A stretch of 64,000 nucleotides of DNA from Exiguobacterium sibiricum 7-3 (GCF_000620865.1 NZ_KK211190.1:1067971-1131970), one strand, 5' to 3'; positions 38,543 to 52,625 are shown, counted from the first letter of the stretch. Program-made: numbers and translations. Notes: generated from the letters alone by a model not told the origin.

Positions 38543-38586
38543 GAGGGGCAGCTACGGCGACTTCGTAGCGGTCCCTCATTATTTTT
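38543..38586 (+). terminator. Terminator after ileS
   Basis: GAGGG and GCTACG pair with CGTAGC and CCCTC in a two-part stem with a small internal loop, followed by TTATTTTT. Confidence 0.7.
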
Positions 38587-38605
38587 GGATGTGGAGGAAA
38601 AAAGA

Positions 38606-39079
38606 ATGTGGCTTTACTTAGCGATTGCTGCTGTACTCGTCGGAGTGGATCAATTGACGAAATGGATCGTCGTCCAACAGATGACGATTGGTCAAGCGAT
38701 TGAGATCATTCCCAATTTCTTTTATTTAAATTCATACCGGAATCGTGGCGCTGCCTGGGGGATGCTTGAAGGGAAGTTTGGATTTTTCTTCGTCATCACG
38801 CTGGTCGTCGTCATTGGGCTGATTTATTTTCTTTACAAAGAAGGCACAAAAAACAAAGTATTTGCTTGGAGCGTCGCCTTATTACTCGGCGGAGCGGTCG
38901 GGAATTTCATCGACCGGATGGCACGTGGAGAAGTCGTCGACTTTTTTCATTTTTATCCGTTCGGGTATAATTTCCCGATATTTAATGTGGCAGACGTCAG
39001 TTTGACGTTTGGGGTTATTCTGATGCTGATCAGCGTCATGTTTGAAGAGCGTTTGACTAAGAAGGGAACGATTGATTAA
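38606..39079 (+). CDS. lspA: Lipoprotein signal peptidase II
   Basis: A 157-residue membrane aspartyl protease with four helices that cleaves prolipoprotein signal peptides such as that of CtaC. Conserved blocks are VDQLTKWIV, NRGAAWGML, GGAVGNFIDRMARGEVVDF and FNVADVSLTFG, which hold the two catalytic aspartates. ATG 38606 follows GTGGAGGAAA. It touches rluD with no gap. Confidence 0.95.
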   Translation: MWLYLAIAAVLVGVDQLTKWIVVQQMTIGQAIEIIPNFFYLNSYRNRGAAWGMLEGKFGFFFVITLVVVIGLIYFLYKEGTKNKVFAWSVALLLGGAVGNFIDRMARGEVVDFFHFYPFGYNFPIFNVADVSLTFGVILMLISVMFEERLTKKGTID

Positions 39080-40003
39080 ATGAATGAACAAAATGAATGG
39101 GCTGTTAAAGCCAATGGTGCTACCGGTCGAATTGATAAATGGTTAGCAGAACAACAAGATTGGTCACGGTCACAAGTCCAGGATTGGTTAAAAGCCGGTC
39201 ATGTCGAAGTCGACGGACGAATCGTCAAACCGAACTATAAGATGTCCGGCACGGAAGAAATCCTTGTCCGGATTCCAGAAGCAGTCGAGCTTGAAGTTTT
39301 ACCGGAAGATATCCCGCTGGATGTCGTGTATGAAGACAGTGACGTCATTGTCATCAATAAACCTAAAGGTATGGTCGTGCATCCGGCAGCGGGTCACGTA
39401 TCCGGAACACTCGTCAATGCGTTGCTCCATCACTGCCAGGATTTGTCCGGCATTAATGGCGTCAAACGTCCGGGAATTGTCCACCGAATCGATAAAGACA
39501 CATCAGGTCTCTTGATGGTCGCTAAAAATGATTTGGCCCATGAATCACTGGCACAGCAATTGAAAGACAAGACGACAGAGCGTCTGTACATCGCGCTTGT
39601 CCACGGCGAGATTCCGCATGAACTGGGAACAATTGAAGCACCGGTTGGCCGTGACAAAAATGACCGTCAACGGATGACTGTGACGGATAAAAACTCGAAA
39701 GCGGCTGTGACGCATTTCCGTGTCCTTGACCGTTACGAAGGGTTCACTGTCGTTGAATGTAAGCTCGAGACAGGACGGACGCACCAAATTCGTGTCCACA
39801 TGCGTTACATCGGTTTCCCGCTTGCCGGAGATCCGAAATACGGACCACGGAAAACGATGAAAATGAACGGTCAAGCGCTTCATGCTGCTGTTCTTGGATT
39901 CAAGCATCCGCGGACTGGTGAGATGTTACATTTCGAGGCACCGTTGCCGGAAGAGATGACGTTCGAGATTAGTCAGTTGAAAAAACTTGAATTAGAGTCT
40001 TGA
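39080..40003 (+). CDS. rluD: Ribosomal large subunit pseudouridine synthase (RluD family, YlyB)
   Basis: A 307-residue RNA pseudouridine synthase with an N-terminal S4 domain (residues 15-60). The catalytic aspartate is in VHRIDKDTSGLLMVAKND. LETGRTHQIRVHMRYIGFPLAGDPKYG is the other RluA/RluD-type block. It probably modifies 23S rRNA helix 69. The ATG starts right at the lspA stop. Its stop codon overlaps the -35 of the pyr promoter. Confidence 0.93.
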   Translation: MNEQNEWAVKANGATGRIDKWLAEQQDWSRSQVQDWLKAGHVEVDGRIVKPNYKMSGTEEILVRIPEAVELEVLPEDIPLDVVYEDSDVIVINKPKGMVVHPAAGHVSGTLVNALLHHCQDLSGINGVKRPGIVHRIDKDTSGLLMVAKNDLAHESLAQQLKDKTTERLYIALVHGEIPHELGTIEAPVGRDKNDRQRMTVTDKNSKAAVTHFRVLDRYEGFTVVECKLETGRTHQIRVHMRYIGFPLAGDPKYGPRKTMKMNGQALHAAVLGFKHPRTGEMLHFEAPLPEEMTFEISQLKKLELES

Positions 40004-40028
40004 CGTTTTTCTAATAAAACGGTAGAGT
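40000..40028 (+). promoter_or_regulatory. Promoter of the pyr operon
   Basis: TTGACG at 40000-40005 and TAGAGT at 40023-40028 are separated by 17 bases, overlapping the rluD stop and leading straight into the PyrR-controlled leader. Confidence 0.6.
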
Positions 40029-40103
40029 ATCACCTAGAGAGCGATGCGAGACATCTGCCTCAAACAACCGGTCGTCCGCGTTGACGATCCTACCCATAGT
40101 ACA

Positions 40104-40135
40104 CCTTTAAACGAGTCCGGAGAGGCTACGAAAGG
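40104..40135 (+). promoter_or_regulatory. PyrR binding loop 1 (pyrR leader)
   Basis: Stem AGTC/GGCT closes the hexaloop CGGAGA (40118-40123), fitting the PyrR consensus ARUCCNGNGAGGYU. A lower stem CCTTT/AAAGG lies beyond a purine-rich internal loop. PyrR with UMP should stabilise this anti-antiterminator and allow the downstream terminator to form. Confidence 0.9.
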
Positions 40136-40165
40136 GAGACATTTCATTTGTGTAGATACGTGTAG

Positions 40166-40777
<612 letters not shown>

Positions 40778-40786
40778 ACACAAATA

Positions 40787-40817
40787 CCTTTAACGTGGTC
40801 CAGAGAGACCAGAAAGG
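40787..40817 (+). promoter_or_regulatory. PyrR binding loop 2, overlapping the pyrP ribosome site
   Basis: TGGTC/GACCA (40796-40800, 40807-40811) closes the hexaloop CAGAGA. A lower stem CCTTT (40787-40791) pairs with AAAGG (40813-40817), which is the start of the pyrP Shine-Dalgarno AAAGGGAG. No terminator hairpin fits in the remaining gap, so PyrR may act on translation here. Confidence 0.75.
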
Positions 40818-40828
40818 GAGTTATCCTT

Positions 40829-42145
40829 ATGAAAACCCACACAGCGATTCTTGATGTACAAGAACGGCCAAAACACCCCCTCCAGTGGCTGATGCTCAGC
40901 CTTCAACATGTCTTCGCGATGTTTGGCGCGACGGTCCTTGTTCCGTTATTGACGGGATTAAACACATCCGTTGCCCTCGTCGCAAGCGGAGTCGGCACTT
41001 TGATTTTCCTCGCCGTCACACGCTTTAAAGTCCCGACGTACTTAGGTTCAAGTTTTGCTTATATCGTTCCGATCATTGCCGTCAGTGAACGCTGGGGAGT
41101 GGAAGATGCGCTTGTCGGCGGAATGGTCGCAGGGCTGGTCTACGGAATCGTTTCTCTCGTCATCACGTATACTGGTGTCGGTTGGCTGATGAAACTCTTG
41201 CCACCGGTCGTCATCGGACCTGTCATCATGGTCATCGGATTATCGCTTGCTCCAACGGCCGTCAACATGGCGATGAACGGGGCGGATGGGAAGTACAGCG
41301 GTACATTCCTACTTGTCGCCTTGACGACACTTGCTGTGACCTTGCTTGCGATGACGTACTTCAAAGGGATGTGGAGTACAGTGCCGATCCTGTTCGGTAT
41401 TCTGACGGGATATCTTGTCGCCGTCGCTGCGGGAATCGTCGACTTCACGTCACTGAAACAAGCGAGCTTTTTCCAAATTCCGAACTTTACGGTACCATTC
41501 CTAGATTACTCACCAACTTTGAACTGGGCCGCACTTGCGCTCATCGTCCCAGTCACACTGGTCACATTGACAGAACACATCGGAGAACAAAAAGTGACAT
41601 CACGGATTATCGGGCGCGAGACGCTTCTTGATCCGGGGATGCACCGGACGGTTCTCGGAGACGGATTGGCGAAGACGATTGCCTCAATGCTCGGCGGTCC
41701 ACCGGTGACGACGTACGGTGAAAACAACGGCGTCATGGCCATTACCCGTGTATACAGTGTGTTTGTCCTCGGAGGCGCAGCCGTTCTTGCCATCAGCTTC
41801 GGATTCCTCGGCTATGTCGAAGGGTTCATCAAAACGATTCCGACACCTGTCATGGGTGGCATCAGTATCCTGCTGTTCGGCGTCATCGCTTCGAACGGTC
41901 TGCGGACACTCGTTGAAAGTAAAGTTGATCTTGCAGATAAACGCAACCTGACAATCACTGCTGTCATCCTCGTCATCGGAATCGGCGGAGCTGCCTTGAA
42001 AATCGGCAACTTCTCGCTCGAAGGCATGGCATTAGCAACGATTTTGGGTGTCCTCCTGAATCTGGTCTTGCCAAAAACGAGTATCGAAGTCGCAGAACAC
42101 GAACAAGAAACACCACAACCGAAACGAGCAGCTAACGACTTTTAA
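40829..42145 (+). CDS. pyrP: Uracil permease
   Basis: A 438-residue NCS2/UraA-family proton symporter with about 14 helices. Motifs include the N-terminal QHVFAMFGATVLVP, the substrate-binding ALIVPVTLVTLTEHIGEQKV and the GGPPVTTYGENNGVMAITRV loop. It brings in uracil for salvage. Its position between pyrR and pyrB is that of pyrP in Bacillus. ATG 40829 follows AAAGGGAG, which is partly sequestered by PyrR loop 2. Confidence 0.95.
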   Translation: MKTHTAILDVQERPKHPLQWLMLSLQHVFAMFGATVLVPLLTGLNTSVALVASGVGTLIFLAVTRFKVPTYLGSSFAYIVPIIAVSERWGVEDALVGGMVAGLVYGIVSLVITYTGVGWLMKLLPPVVIGPVIMVIGLSLAPTAVNMAMNGADGKYSGTFLLVALTTLAVTLLAMTYFKGMWSTVPILFGILTGYLVAVAAGIVDFTSLKQASFFQIPNFTVPFLDYSPTLNWAALALIVPVTLVTLTEHIGEQKVTSRIIGRETLLDPGMHRTVLGDGLAKTIASMLGGPPVTTYGENNGVMAITRVYSVFVLGGAAVLAISFGFLGYVEGFIKTIPTPVMGGISILLFGVIASNGLRTLVESKVDLADKRNLTITAVILVIGIGGAALKIGNFSLEGMALATILGVLLNLVLPKTSIEVAEHEQETPQPKRAANDF

Positions 42146-42170
42146 GACGTTCCAGAGAGAACGATAAAGT
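42138..42170 (+). promoter_or_regulatory. PyrR binding loop 3 (pyrP-pyrB)
   Basis: CGTTC/GAACG closes the hexaloop CAGAGA (42153-42158), with a lower stem ACTTT/AAAGT beyond an internal loop. An antiterminator-like stem ACAGATG/CATCTGT (42186-42203) and a terminator follow, completing a third attenuator. Confidence 0.88.
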
Positions 42171-42211
42171 GGAGGCCCTTCAGAAACAGATGGCGACATC
42201 TGTCTTCTTCA

Positions 42212-42243
42212 GCGCACCTTCACATCAGAAGGTGCGCTTTTTT
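42212..42243 (+). terminator. Attenuator terminator before pyrB
   Basis: GCGCACCTTC pairs perfectly with GAAGGTGCGC around ACATCA, followed by a T-run. Confidence 0.92.
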
Positions 42244-42265
42244 GCGGCCCAAAGGAGAGGAAAAC

Positions 42266-43183
42266 ATGCAGACACGACAACGGATTGGCCATTTTACGAG
42301 TCTTGACGAGCTATCGACAAATGAAATCGAACGATTGATAAAGCGGGGACTGCAACTGAAACAAGGCGCACCCGTCCAACCGCTGCCGACGAAAACCGTC
42401 GCTAATTTGTTTTTCGAACATTCGACACGGACTAAATGTTCGTTTGACATGGCAGAATATCATCTCGGACTTCACGTCCTGCCGTTTGAGACAGCAACCT
42501 CATCCGTTCAAAAAGGTGAAACGTTACTCGATACATGTAAGACGTTACAGGCAATCGGAGTCGATGCACTCGTCATCCGTCATGGAGATACCGGTTATTA
42601 CGAACAGTTACAACAGCAGTTGTCGATTCCGATCATCAACGCCGGGGACGGTAGCGGACAGCATCCCTCACAGTCATTACTGGATTTGATGACGATGTAC
42701 GAGGAGTATGGTCATGTCAGCGGAAAAACGATTGTCATCTGTGGTGATCTCCGGCATAGCCGGGTCGCACGGTCCAATGCGCAAGTCTTACAACGTTTAG
42801 GAGCGACCGTCATCGGTTCCGGACCAAGGGAATGGTTTGATGAGACGATGGGAATCACTTACCGGGAGATGGATGAGGCAGTGGCAACCAGTGACATCAT
42901 CATGCTGCTTCGGGTCCAACATGAACGGCACGTGGATAAGCATTCGTTTGCAGCAGACGAGTATCACGAACGGTACGGGTTGACGGAGGAACGAATGAAA
43001 TGGATTCGACCGGACGCAATTGTGTTACATCCCGCACCGGTCAACCGGGGCGTCGAAATTGCCGAAGAACTGGTCGAACATCCGCAATCGCGTATCTTTG
43101 ATCAGATGACAAACGGTGTGTTTGCACGGATGGCGATTTTAGAACGGGCTTTTGAGACCTCAACGACAAAGGAGACGAGATAA
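42266..43183 (+). CDS. pyrB: Aspartate carbamoyltransferase catalytic chain
   Basis: A 305-residue enzyme joining carbamoyl phosphate and aspartate. The carbamoyl-phosphate site is [21 protein letters not shown]; the loop with [14 protein letters not shown] and the Asp-binding LRVQHERH follow. The protein is of unlinked catalytic-only Bacillus type; no pyrI gene is present. ATG 42266 follows AAAGGAGAGG. One base separates it from pyrC. Confidence 0.96.
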   Translation: MQTRQRIGHFTSLDELSTNEIERLIKRGLQLKQGAPVQPLPTKTVANLFFEHSTRTKCSFDMAEYHLGLHVLPFETATSSVQKGETLLDTCKTLQAIGVDALVIRHGDTGYYEQLQQQLSIPIINAGDGSGQHPSQSLLDLMTMYEEYGHVSGKTIVICGDLRHSRVARSNAQVLQRLGATVIGSGPREWFDETMGITYREMDEAVATSDIIMLLRVQHERHVDKHSFAADEYHERYGLTEERMKWIRPDAIVLHPAPVNRGVEIAEELVEHPQSRIFDQMTNGVFARMAILERAFETSTTKETR

Positions 43184-43184
43184 G

Positions 43185-44456
43185 ATGGCAATTCGAATTG
43201 ATCATGCAACATGGTATAAAAATGGGGAACGGCAAGAGTCGAGTATTCGCATCGAAGAGGGTGTCTTTACGGAGCTCGATGCGACACCAATCGAGACGGA
43301 TCAAGTGATTAATGCCAAAGGTTACACTGTTGCACCGGGTTTTGTGGATATTCACGTTCATTTACGCGAACCGGGCGGCGAACATAAAGAGACGATTGCA
43401 ACAGGAACGGCAGCAGCGGCAGCAGGCGGATTTACGACGATTTGTCCGATGCCGAATACGCGTCCGGTTCCGGATGACCGAGAGACGCTTGACGCCCTCT
43501 TTAAAAAGATTGAAGAGACGGCATCTGTCCGTGTTTTCCCTTATGCGGCGATTTCAAAAAATCAGCTAGGGCAGGAACTCGTCGCATTTGAACAACTGAC
43601 CGATGCCTTTGCTTTTACGGATGACGGAGTTGGTGTCCAAAGTGCCGCTGTCATGCGGGAAGCGATGACATGCGCCGCCGCCGTCAATAAAAGTATCATC
43701 GCCCATTGTGAAGATGATTCGCTTAAGGCAGGTTGTGTCCATGAAGGGACATACAGCCGACGAGAAGGATTACAAGGGATTCCGTCACTGGCAGAAAGTA
43801 TTCATATCGCCCGGGATGTCTTGATTGCGGAAGCGACCGGATGTCATTATCATGTCTGTCATGTCTCGACGAAGGAGTCCGTCCGGGTAATCCGGGATGC
43901 AAAACGGGCAGGTATTCGGGTAACGGCGGAAGTCACGCCACATCATCTTGTGTTGACGGAGGACGATATCATGGGACGCGATCCAAACTTCAAGATGAAC
44001 CCCCCACTTCGGAGCGAAGCGGATCGCCAAGCGTTGCTTGAAGGTCTGCTGGACGGAACGATTGATTGTATCGCAACCGACCATGCCCCGCATGCAGCAG
44101 AGGAAAAAGCACTCGGGATTGAGCGTGCACCGTTCGGGATTACAGGATTTGAGACGGCATTTCCTTTGCTGTATACGAAATTGGTTGAACCGGGCATCTT
44201 CACGCTTGACCAGTTACTGGATTGGATGTCGCGTAAACCCGCTGACTTGTTTGACTTACCATTTGGACGAATCGAAGTCGGAGCACCTGCCGATTTAGTC
44301 TTACTCGATTTAGAAACAGTTCGGACGGTCGAACCGGATCAGTTTCTGTCGAAAGGAAAAAATACACCGTTTCGTGGTGAACAGTTGACGGGTTATCCGG
44401 TATTGACGCTCGTCGGTGGAGAAATTGTATTTAAGGGGGAAATGACACATGTCTAA
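43185..44456 (+). CDS. pyrC: Dihydroorotase
   Basis: A 423-residue class I zinc amidohydrolase that cyclises carbamoyl aspartate. The first metal motif is [18 protein letters not shown]. Further ligands are in IIAHCEDD and [12 protein letters not shown]. The catalytic aspartate is in [17 protein letters not shown] 43185 is one base after pyrB behind AGGAGACGAG. It overlaps carA by eight bases. Confidence 0.96.
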   Translation: MAIRIDHATWYKNGERQESSIRIEEGVFTELDATPIETDQVINAKGYTVAPGFVDIHVHLREPGGEHKETIATGTAAAAAGGFTTICPMPNTRPVPDDRETLDALFKKIEETASVRVFPYAAISKNQLGQELVAFEQLTDAFAFTDDGVGVQSAAVMREAMTCAAAVNKSIIAHCEDDSLKAGCVHEGTYSRREGLQGIPSLAESIHIARDVLIAEATGCHYHVCHVSTKESVRVIRDAKRAGIRVTAEVTPHHLVLTEDDIMGRDPNFKMNPPLRSEADRQALLEGLLDGTIDCIATDHAPHAAEEKALGIERAPFGITGFETAFPLLYTKLVEPGIFTLDQLLDWMSRKPADLFDLPFGRIEVGAPADLVLLDLETVRTVEPDQFLSKGKNTPFRGEQLTGYPVLTLVGGEIVFKGEMTHV

Positions 44457-45537
44457 ACGGACGTTGATTTTAGAGGATGGAATGGTTTTTGAAGGAGAAG
44501 CGTTTGGTTCGAGCGAGGTGACAATGGGGGAGGTGGTCTTCCAAACAGGCATGACCGGGTATCAAGAGATGTTATCCGATCCTTCCTACTGTGATCAAAT
44601 GATTGTCTTAACCAATCCATTGATCGGCAACTACGGCATGAACCGCGATGACTATGAAACGACCCGTCCGCTTGCGAAAGCACTGATCGTCCGGGAAGTC
44701 TGTCATACCCCATCGAACTTCCGCTCCCAGACGTCTCTTGCAACGGCTCTAGAAGAATTCAATATTCCCGGTTTAACGGGAATCGATACCCGTCAGTTAA
44801 CCCGTCACCTGCGTTCAAAGGGGGTTATGCGGGGACTGCTCGTGGATGGCGCGTACGATTTGTCCGAGCAACTGGAACGGATTCAACAGATGACGCTTGC
44901 GACCGATCAGGTCAAACGGGCTTCGACGGAACGCGCCTATGTCATCCCGGGTGCCGGCCCACGGATCGTCTTGGTTGATTTCGGTGCCAAACTCGGGATT
45001 ATCCGGGAGCTCGTCCGACGCGGATGTGAAGTCGTCGTCGTCCCGCACGACGTGACGGCGAAGGATGTCCTGCGTTACGTACCGGACGGTGTCATGTTGT
45101 CGAACGGTCCTGGAAATCCAAAAGATGTCCCGACCGCGATTCCCTTAATTCAGGAACTGACCGGTCAAGTCGTCATCTTCGGAATCTGTCTCGGTCATCA
45201 ATTGATCGCCTTAGCGCATGGGGCAGATACGTTTAAGTTACCGTTTGGTCACCGGGGAGCAAACCATCCGGTCGAAGATCTTCAAACGGGACAAGTCAGT
45301 ATCACGTCACAAAATCATGGTTACGCCGTTGAAGAACAGTCGCTGGCCGGGATGAATCTCAAACTGACACACCGAGCAATCAATGATGGGACTGTCGAAG
45401 GAATCCGGCATACGACCCACCCCGTCTTTTCCGTCCAATATCATCCGGAAGCTTCTCCCGGACCGATGGATGCCAATGATTTATTTGATCAATTTTTAAC
45501 AGAAATCACGAACCAACAGGAGGTCTCTCATGCCTAA
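44449..45537 (+). CDS. carA: Carbamoyl-phosphate synthase small (glutaminase) subunit
   Basis: A 362-residue subunit that releases ammonia from glutamine for CarB. The N-terminal domain begins with [17 protein letters not shown]. The class I amidotransferase domain carries the catalytic cysteine in [15 protein letters not shown] and the His/Glu pair in YHPEASPGP. It is the pyrimidine-type enzyme (pyrAA) in this operon; a separate arginine-type copy is not seen in this window. It overlaps pyrC and carB by eight bases each. Confidence 0.96.
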   Translation: MSKRTLILEDGMVFEGEAFGSSEVTMGEVVFQTGMTGYQEMLSDPSYCDQMIVLTNPLIGNYGMNRDDYETTRPLAKALIVREVCHTPSNFRSQTSLATALEEFNIPGLTGIDTRQLTRHLRSKGVMRGLLVDGAYDLSEQLERIQQMTLATDQVKRASTERAYVIPGAGPRIVLVDFGAKLGIIRELVRRGCEVVVVPHDVTAKDVLRYVPDGVMLSNGPGNPKDVPTAIPLIQELTGQVVIFGICLGHQLIALAHGADTFKLPFGHRGANHPVEDLQTGQVSITSQNHGYAVEEQSLAGMNLKLTHRAINDGTVEGIRHTTHPVFSVQYHPEASPGPMDANDLFDQFLTEITNQQEVSHA

Positions 45538-48500
45538 ACGTCAAGATATTCAAAAGATTCTCGTTATCGGATCCGGTCCAATCGTCATCGGACAAGCGGC
45601 AGAATTTGATTATGCCGGAACACAAGCCTGCCAAGCCTTAAAAGAGGAAGGGTACGAAGTGGTTCTCGTTAACTCCAATCCAGCGACCATCATGACGGAT
45701 CCGACAGTAGCGGACCGCGTGTACATCGAACCGTTACAAGCAGAGTTTGTTTCCCGGATCATCCGGAAAGAGCGTCCCGATGCGTTACTTGCCACTCTCG
45801 GCGGACAAACGGGACTGAATCTCGCTGTTGAACTGGATCGGTTGGGTGTTCTTGCCGAATATGACGTTGAACTGCTCGGAACGAAACTGACGGCGATCGA
45901 GGAAGCGGAAGATCGTGATTTGTTCAGAAAATTGATGTTCAGACTCGGACATGGCGTTCCGGAAAGTGAGATCGTGCATACGGTCGAAGAAGCCGAACAG
46001 TTTTGTGCGAAAATCGGTCTTCCGATCATCATTCGACCAGCGTACACACTCGGCGGAACCGGTGGCGGCATCGCTGAAACGATGGATGAGTTCATCCGGA
46101 TTGTTGAAGGCGGACTCAAAGCCAGCCCGGCGACACAAGTTTTACTTGAAAAATCAATCGCCGGGATGAAAGAAGTCGAATTTGAAGTCATGCGTGATGC
46201 GACGAACCAGGCAATCATCGTCTGCGCGATGGAAAACTTTGATCCGGTTGGTGTCCATACAGGTGATTCGATCGTCTTTGCCCCGACACAAACATTATCT
46301 GACCGCGATTATCAGATGATGCGTAATGTATCACTCGATATCATTCGTGCACTCGGAATTGAAGGCGGATGCAACATTCAGTTCGCACTCGATCCGGTCA
46401 GCTTCACGTATTATGTCATCGAAGTGAATCCGCGCGTCTCCCGTTCTTCGGCACTGGCTTCGAAAGCGACGGGATATCCGATTGCCAAACTGGCTGCTAA
46501 AATTGCCGTCGGGTATGCCCTGTCCGAGTTGAAGAATCCGATTACGGAAACAAGTTTTGCTTCGTTCGAACCGGCACTCGACTATGTTGTCGCCAAGATT
46601 CCACGGTGGCCGTTTGATAAGTTTGAATCAGCTGACCGGACCCTCGGGACGCAGATGAAAGCGACGGGCGAAGTCATGGCCATGGGACGGACGATGGAGG
46701 AAGCCTTGTTGAAAGCCGTCCGTTCACTTGAAATCGGCCAATCCGATTTACACATGACACGTTTTGCCGAAATGAATGAAGCTGATCTGCACCGTCATAT
46801 CATAAAAGCGACGGATGAACGATTGTTTGCCCTCTATGCGGGCATCGAACGTGGTTATACCGTCGAACAGCTGCACGAATGGACAAGCATCGACCGGTTA
46901 TTCTTAGAAAAACTGCATCACATCCACCGAATTGAACAAGATATCGTCAAGAACGGATTGACACAGGAACGCCTGCGTCATGCCAAACGTTATGGCTTCA
47001 GTGACCAAATGCTCGCCCGGATCACGCAACAAACCGAGACAGCTGTGCGGTCTATCCGCAACGAAGCAGGACTGCATCCGGTCTATAAAATGGTTGATAC
47101 GTGTGCAGCGGAATTTGCATCCGACACACCGTATTACTACGGTACGTACGAAGTTGAAAACGAAGCGGCACCAACGACACGGCCGTCGATTCTCGTCCTC
47201 GGTTCCGGACCGATCCGGATCGGGCAAGGGGTGGAGTTTGATTATGCAACGGTCCACTCGATTCAAGCGATTCGTGAAGCGGGATATGAAGCCATCATCG
47301 TCAACAATAACCCGGAGACGGTCTCAACTGATTTCTCGATTTCCGACCGATTGTACTTTGAACCCTTGACGACGGAAGATGTACTCGAAGTCATCCGAAA
47401 TGAGAAGCCAATCGGGGTCATCGTGCAGTTCGGCGGACAGACGGCAATCAATTTAGCTGAATCGCTGGAAGCGGAAGGGGTGAAAATCCTTGGAACGGCG
47501 CTAGAGGATCTCGACCGGGCAGAAGACCGGAAACAGTTTGAAGCAGCCCTGACACAGCTTGAAATTCCGCAACCTCCGGGGAAAACTGCCGTCACGGTAG
47601 CTGAAGCGACAGACGCGGCAAGCGAACTCGGATACCCGGTTCTCGTCCGCCCGTCGTATGTCCTTGGTGGACGCGCGATGGAGATTGTGTATGGACAACA
47701 GGAACTCGAACATTATATGAAACATGCCGTGATTGCCTCGCCGGAACGTCCGGTTCTCGTTGACCGTTATTTGACTGGAATGGAACTTGAGGTGGATGCG
47801 ATTTGTGACGGAGAAGATGTTGTCATTCCGGGCATCATGGAACATATCGAACGGGCCGGCGTCCACTCCGGGGATTCCATCGGGGTTTATCCGCCGCAAC
47901 GGGTACCGCAAGCAATCAAGGATTTGATTGTCGATTATACGACACGGATTGCCAAAGCCTTCCGGATCAAAGGATTGCTTAATATCCAATTCGTCTTTGC
48001 AGACGGAGAACTGTATGTGCTCGAAGTCAATCCGCGGGCAAGCCGTACCGTCCCGTTCATCTCAAAAGTCACGGGCTTACCGGTTGCGCGCCTCGCGACG
48101 AATGTCATCTTAGGGGATACGCTTGCGTCTTACGGATTGACGAGTGGCGTTTTACCGGAAGAAGAACTGGTCTCTGTTAAAGTGCCGGTCTTCTCGTTTG
48201 CGAAGCTGAAGGAAGTCGACCCGTCGCTCGGACCGGAGATGAAATCGACCGGAGAAGTCATTGGAACGGACCGGACACTTGAAAAAGCACTTTATAAAGG
48301 TTTGCTTGCATCCGGTATGGCGATTCCGGAACACGGTCGGGTCTTGCTGACGGTTGCCGATCAGGATAAACAGGAAATGCTGGATCTCGCCAAACGCTTT
48401 ACAGCACTCGGCTTTACACTCCTCGCCACGGCGGGAACTGCCAGTGTCTTGGCGGAGAACGGTCTGCGTGTCCAAGTCGTCGGTAAGCTCGGTTCGGAAC

Positions 48501-48738
48501 AAGGATCGATGCTCGAGTGGATTGAAAAAGCGGAAGTCGAATACGTCATCAATACAATGAGTCGGGATTCGCAAGTCACGAAAGACGGCTTCATCATTCG
48601 CCGGGCGGCAGCAGAAAATAATGTCGTCTGCCTGACATCTCTTGATACAGCCGAAGCCTTGTTACGGGTCATTGAAAGTCTGTCCTTTGAAGCCAGCGCC
48701 ATTCAACCGTTCGACTATATGAAAAAGGCGGTGACTCG

Positions 48739-48742
<4 letters not shown>
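45530..48742 (+). CDS. carB: Carbamoyl-phosphate synthase large subunit
   Basis: A 1070-residue two-fold repeat enzyme. The first ATP-grasp half (residues 1-400) starts [22 protein letters not shown], the second near residue 550 has [24 protein letters not shown]-site glycine-rich loops [12 protein letters not shown] and [11 protein letters not shown] are visible. The last 130 residues form the allosteric MGS-like domain, where UMP and ornithine act in other species. Length is standard. It overlaps pyrK by four bases. Confidence 0.97.
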
Positions 48743-51065
<2,323 letters not shown>

Positions 51066-51069
<4 letters not shown>

Positions 51070-51710
51070 ATCAACTAGCAAAAGCTTTACTCGAAATCGA
51101 AGCGGTCACGTTAGCACCGACGACACCGTATACGTGGGCGAGCGGGTTACGGTCACCCATTTATTGTGACAACCGATTGACTTTATCCAGTCCGGCCGTT
51201 CGGACGCTGATTGCCGACAAATTAGCGGAACGCATCCGCCCCTTAAACGTCGATGTCATCGCCGGGACGGCAACAGCCGGCATTCCGCATGCGGCGCTCG
51301 TCGCAGAACGACTGGGTCTTCCAATGATTTATATCCGCGGAAGTGCGAAAGGACACGGAAAAGGAAATCAGATTGAAGGACGATTGCACGCCGGACAACG
51401 TGTCATCGTCATCGAAGATTTACTATCGACCGGGATGTCTTCAATTGAAGCCACTCAAGCAGTTGAAGCAGCCGGGGGAACCGTCGTCCGGATTCAAGCC
51501 ATCTTCTCTTACGGCATGACACGACTGAAGGAAAACTTAACGGCAGCCGAAGTGGAGGCGGATGCATTACTGACGTTCACAGAATTGCTGGAGACAGCTG
51601 TCGAGACGGCATACATTTCCAAAGAAGAACAGGACGCTTTACGGACCTGGTCAGTCGATCCGGTGCATTGGAGTGAAACGTTCCTTGCAGTCGCCAAGAC
51701 AAATGGATGA
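51066..51710 (+). CDS. pyrE: Orotate phosphoribosyltransferase
   Basis: A 214-residue PRTase converting orotate and PRPP to OMP. The PRPP motif is VIVIEDLLSTGMSSIEA. The N-terminal substrate region LAPTTPYTWASGLRSPIYCDNR and the flexible loop KGHGKGNQIEG are conserved. ATG 51066 follows GGGGATCAC within pyrF. It is the last gene of the pyr operon, as in Bacillus. Confidence 0.96.
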
Positions 51711-51732
51711 CAGCATTATGAAAAGTGATCCG

Positions 51733-51779
51733 GGCATGGCGGAAAAGATAAGAATCATCCGTCATGTGTTCTTTTTTTT
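51733..51779 (+). terminator. Probable terminator of the pyr operon
   Basis: CATGgCGGA pairs with TCCGtCATG across a 14-base loop and is followed by TTCTTTTTTTT. The stem is imperfect. Confidence 0.55.
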
Positions 51780-51815
51780 GATACACTGAAAACAAAGAAA
51801 AGGAGCTGTTTTCAG

Positions 51816-52625
51816 ATGTTGACCCATTATCGTGATTATGAGAGCTTCAAACAGGTTGCGGTCCCGATACTCGAACGACGACCGGATGTCCATCAGTTGC
51901 CGCTCGGCATATTGGAGCGTGGAGATGTTCCGATTTTGATGGCGATTGCAGAAGAAGGAAATCGGACGATTGTCGTCCTGCAAACGATTGAAGAACAGGC
52001 GATCCTGGCAGGGGATGTCTTTACATACGAAGGAATTCGAAAGTTATCACGGATTTTGAACTGTCCCGGATATGTCGGCGAGCAGGCAATCATTGAACCG
52101 TTGCTGGTTTCGCACAGTCCGTTTCAAATCAAGATGGATCAAGGGATTTACGCATTGACGACGGTCATTCCTCCGGTAACGCTCGACTATGAGTTCTGTC
52201 TAATCGAGGAACAGTTTGCTGATCAGGCTGTTGCGTTTGGCTGGTCATTCATCCAGGAGACCGGTGCCTTACCCGCGACAGAACGCAGTCGTTTGAAAAA
52301 TGAACAAACAATCCGAAAACATATTCAAGCAGATACCTTGTTTGGTCTGTTCGACGGGGATCAGTTGCTCGCGATGGCGTCTTCCAGTCGACCAACTGCT
52401 TCCGGTGTGACGATTTCGTATGTCTTCACCCCGCAAAAATGGCGGAAGCAAGGGATTGCTTCTTACTTAGTGGCATGTTTGTCCGAGCATTTATTACAGC
52501 AGTATCCGATGGTGTCATTGTACACGGACTGGTCGAATCCGACGTCGAACAAGATTTATCAAGCAGTCGGCTTTGAACTCGTCGGACGTTCGGTACAAAT
52601 TACGAAACGTCCGAAATACCAATGA
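51816..52625 (+). CDS. GNAT-family N-acetyltransferase, substrate unknown
   Basis: A 269-residue protein. The C-terminal half is a GNAT domain: acetyl-CoA-binding motif A in SYVFTPQKWRKQGIASYLVACLSEHLL (about residues 210-236) and motif B in LYTDWSNPTSNKIYQAVGFELVGR. The N-terminal half (1-130) is a less conserved domain found in similar two-part Bacillales acetyltransferases. The substrate cannot be deduced. ATG 51816 follows AAAGGAGC. It is monocistronic between terminators. Confidence 0.88.
   Translation: MLTHYRDYESFKQVAVPILERRPDVHQLPLGILERGDVPILMAIAEEGNRTIVVLQTIEEQAILAGDVFTYEGIRKLSRILNCPGYVGEQAIIEPLLVSHSPFQIKMDQGIYALTTVIPPVTLDYEFCLIEEQFADQAVAFGWSFIQETGALPATERSRLKNEQTIRKHIQADTLFGLFDGDQLLAMASSSRPTASGVTISYVFTPQKWRKQGIASYLVACLSEHLLQQYPMVSLYTDWSNPTSNKIYQAVGFELVGRSVQITKRPKYQ

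Noticed and set aside
45610-46218. 202-codon minus-strand frame
   Set aside because: Antisense shadow of carB, with a Ser/Pro/Arg-rich sequence typical of reversed coding.
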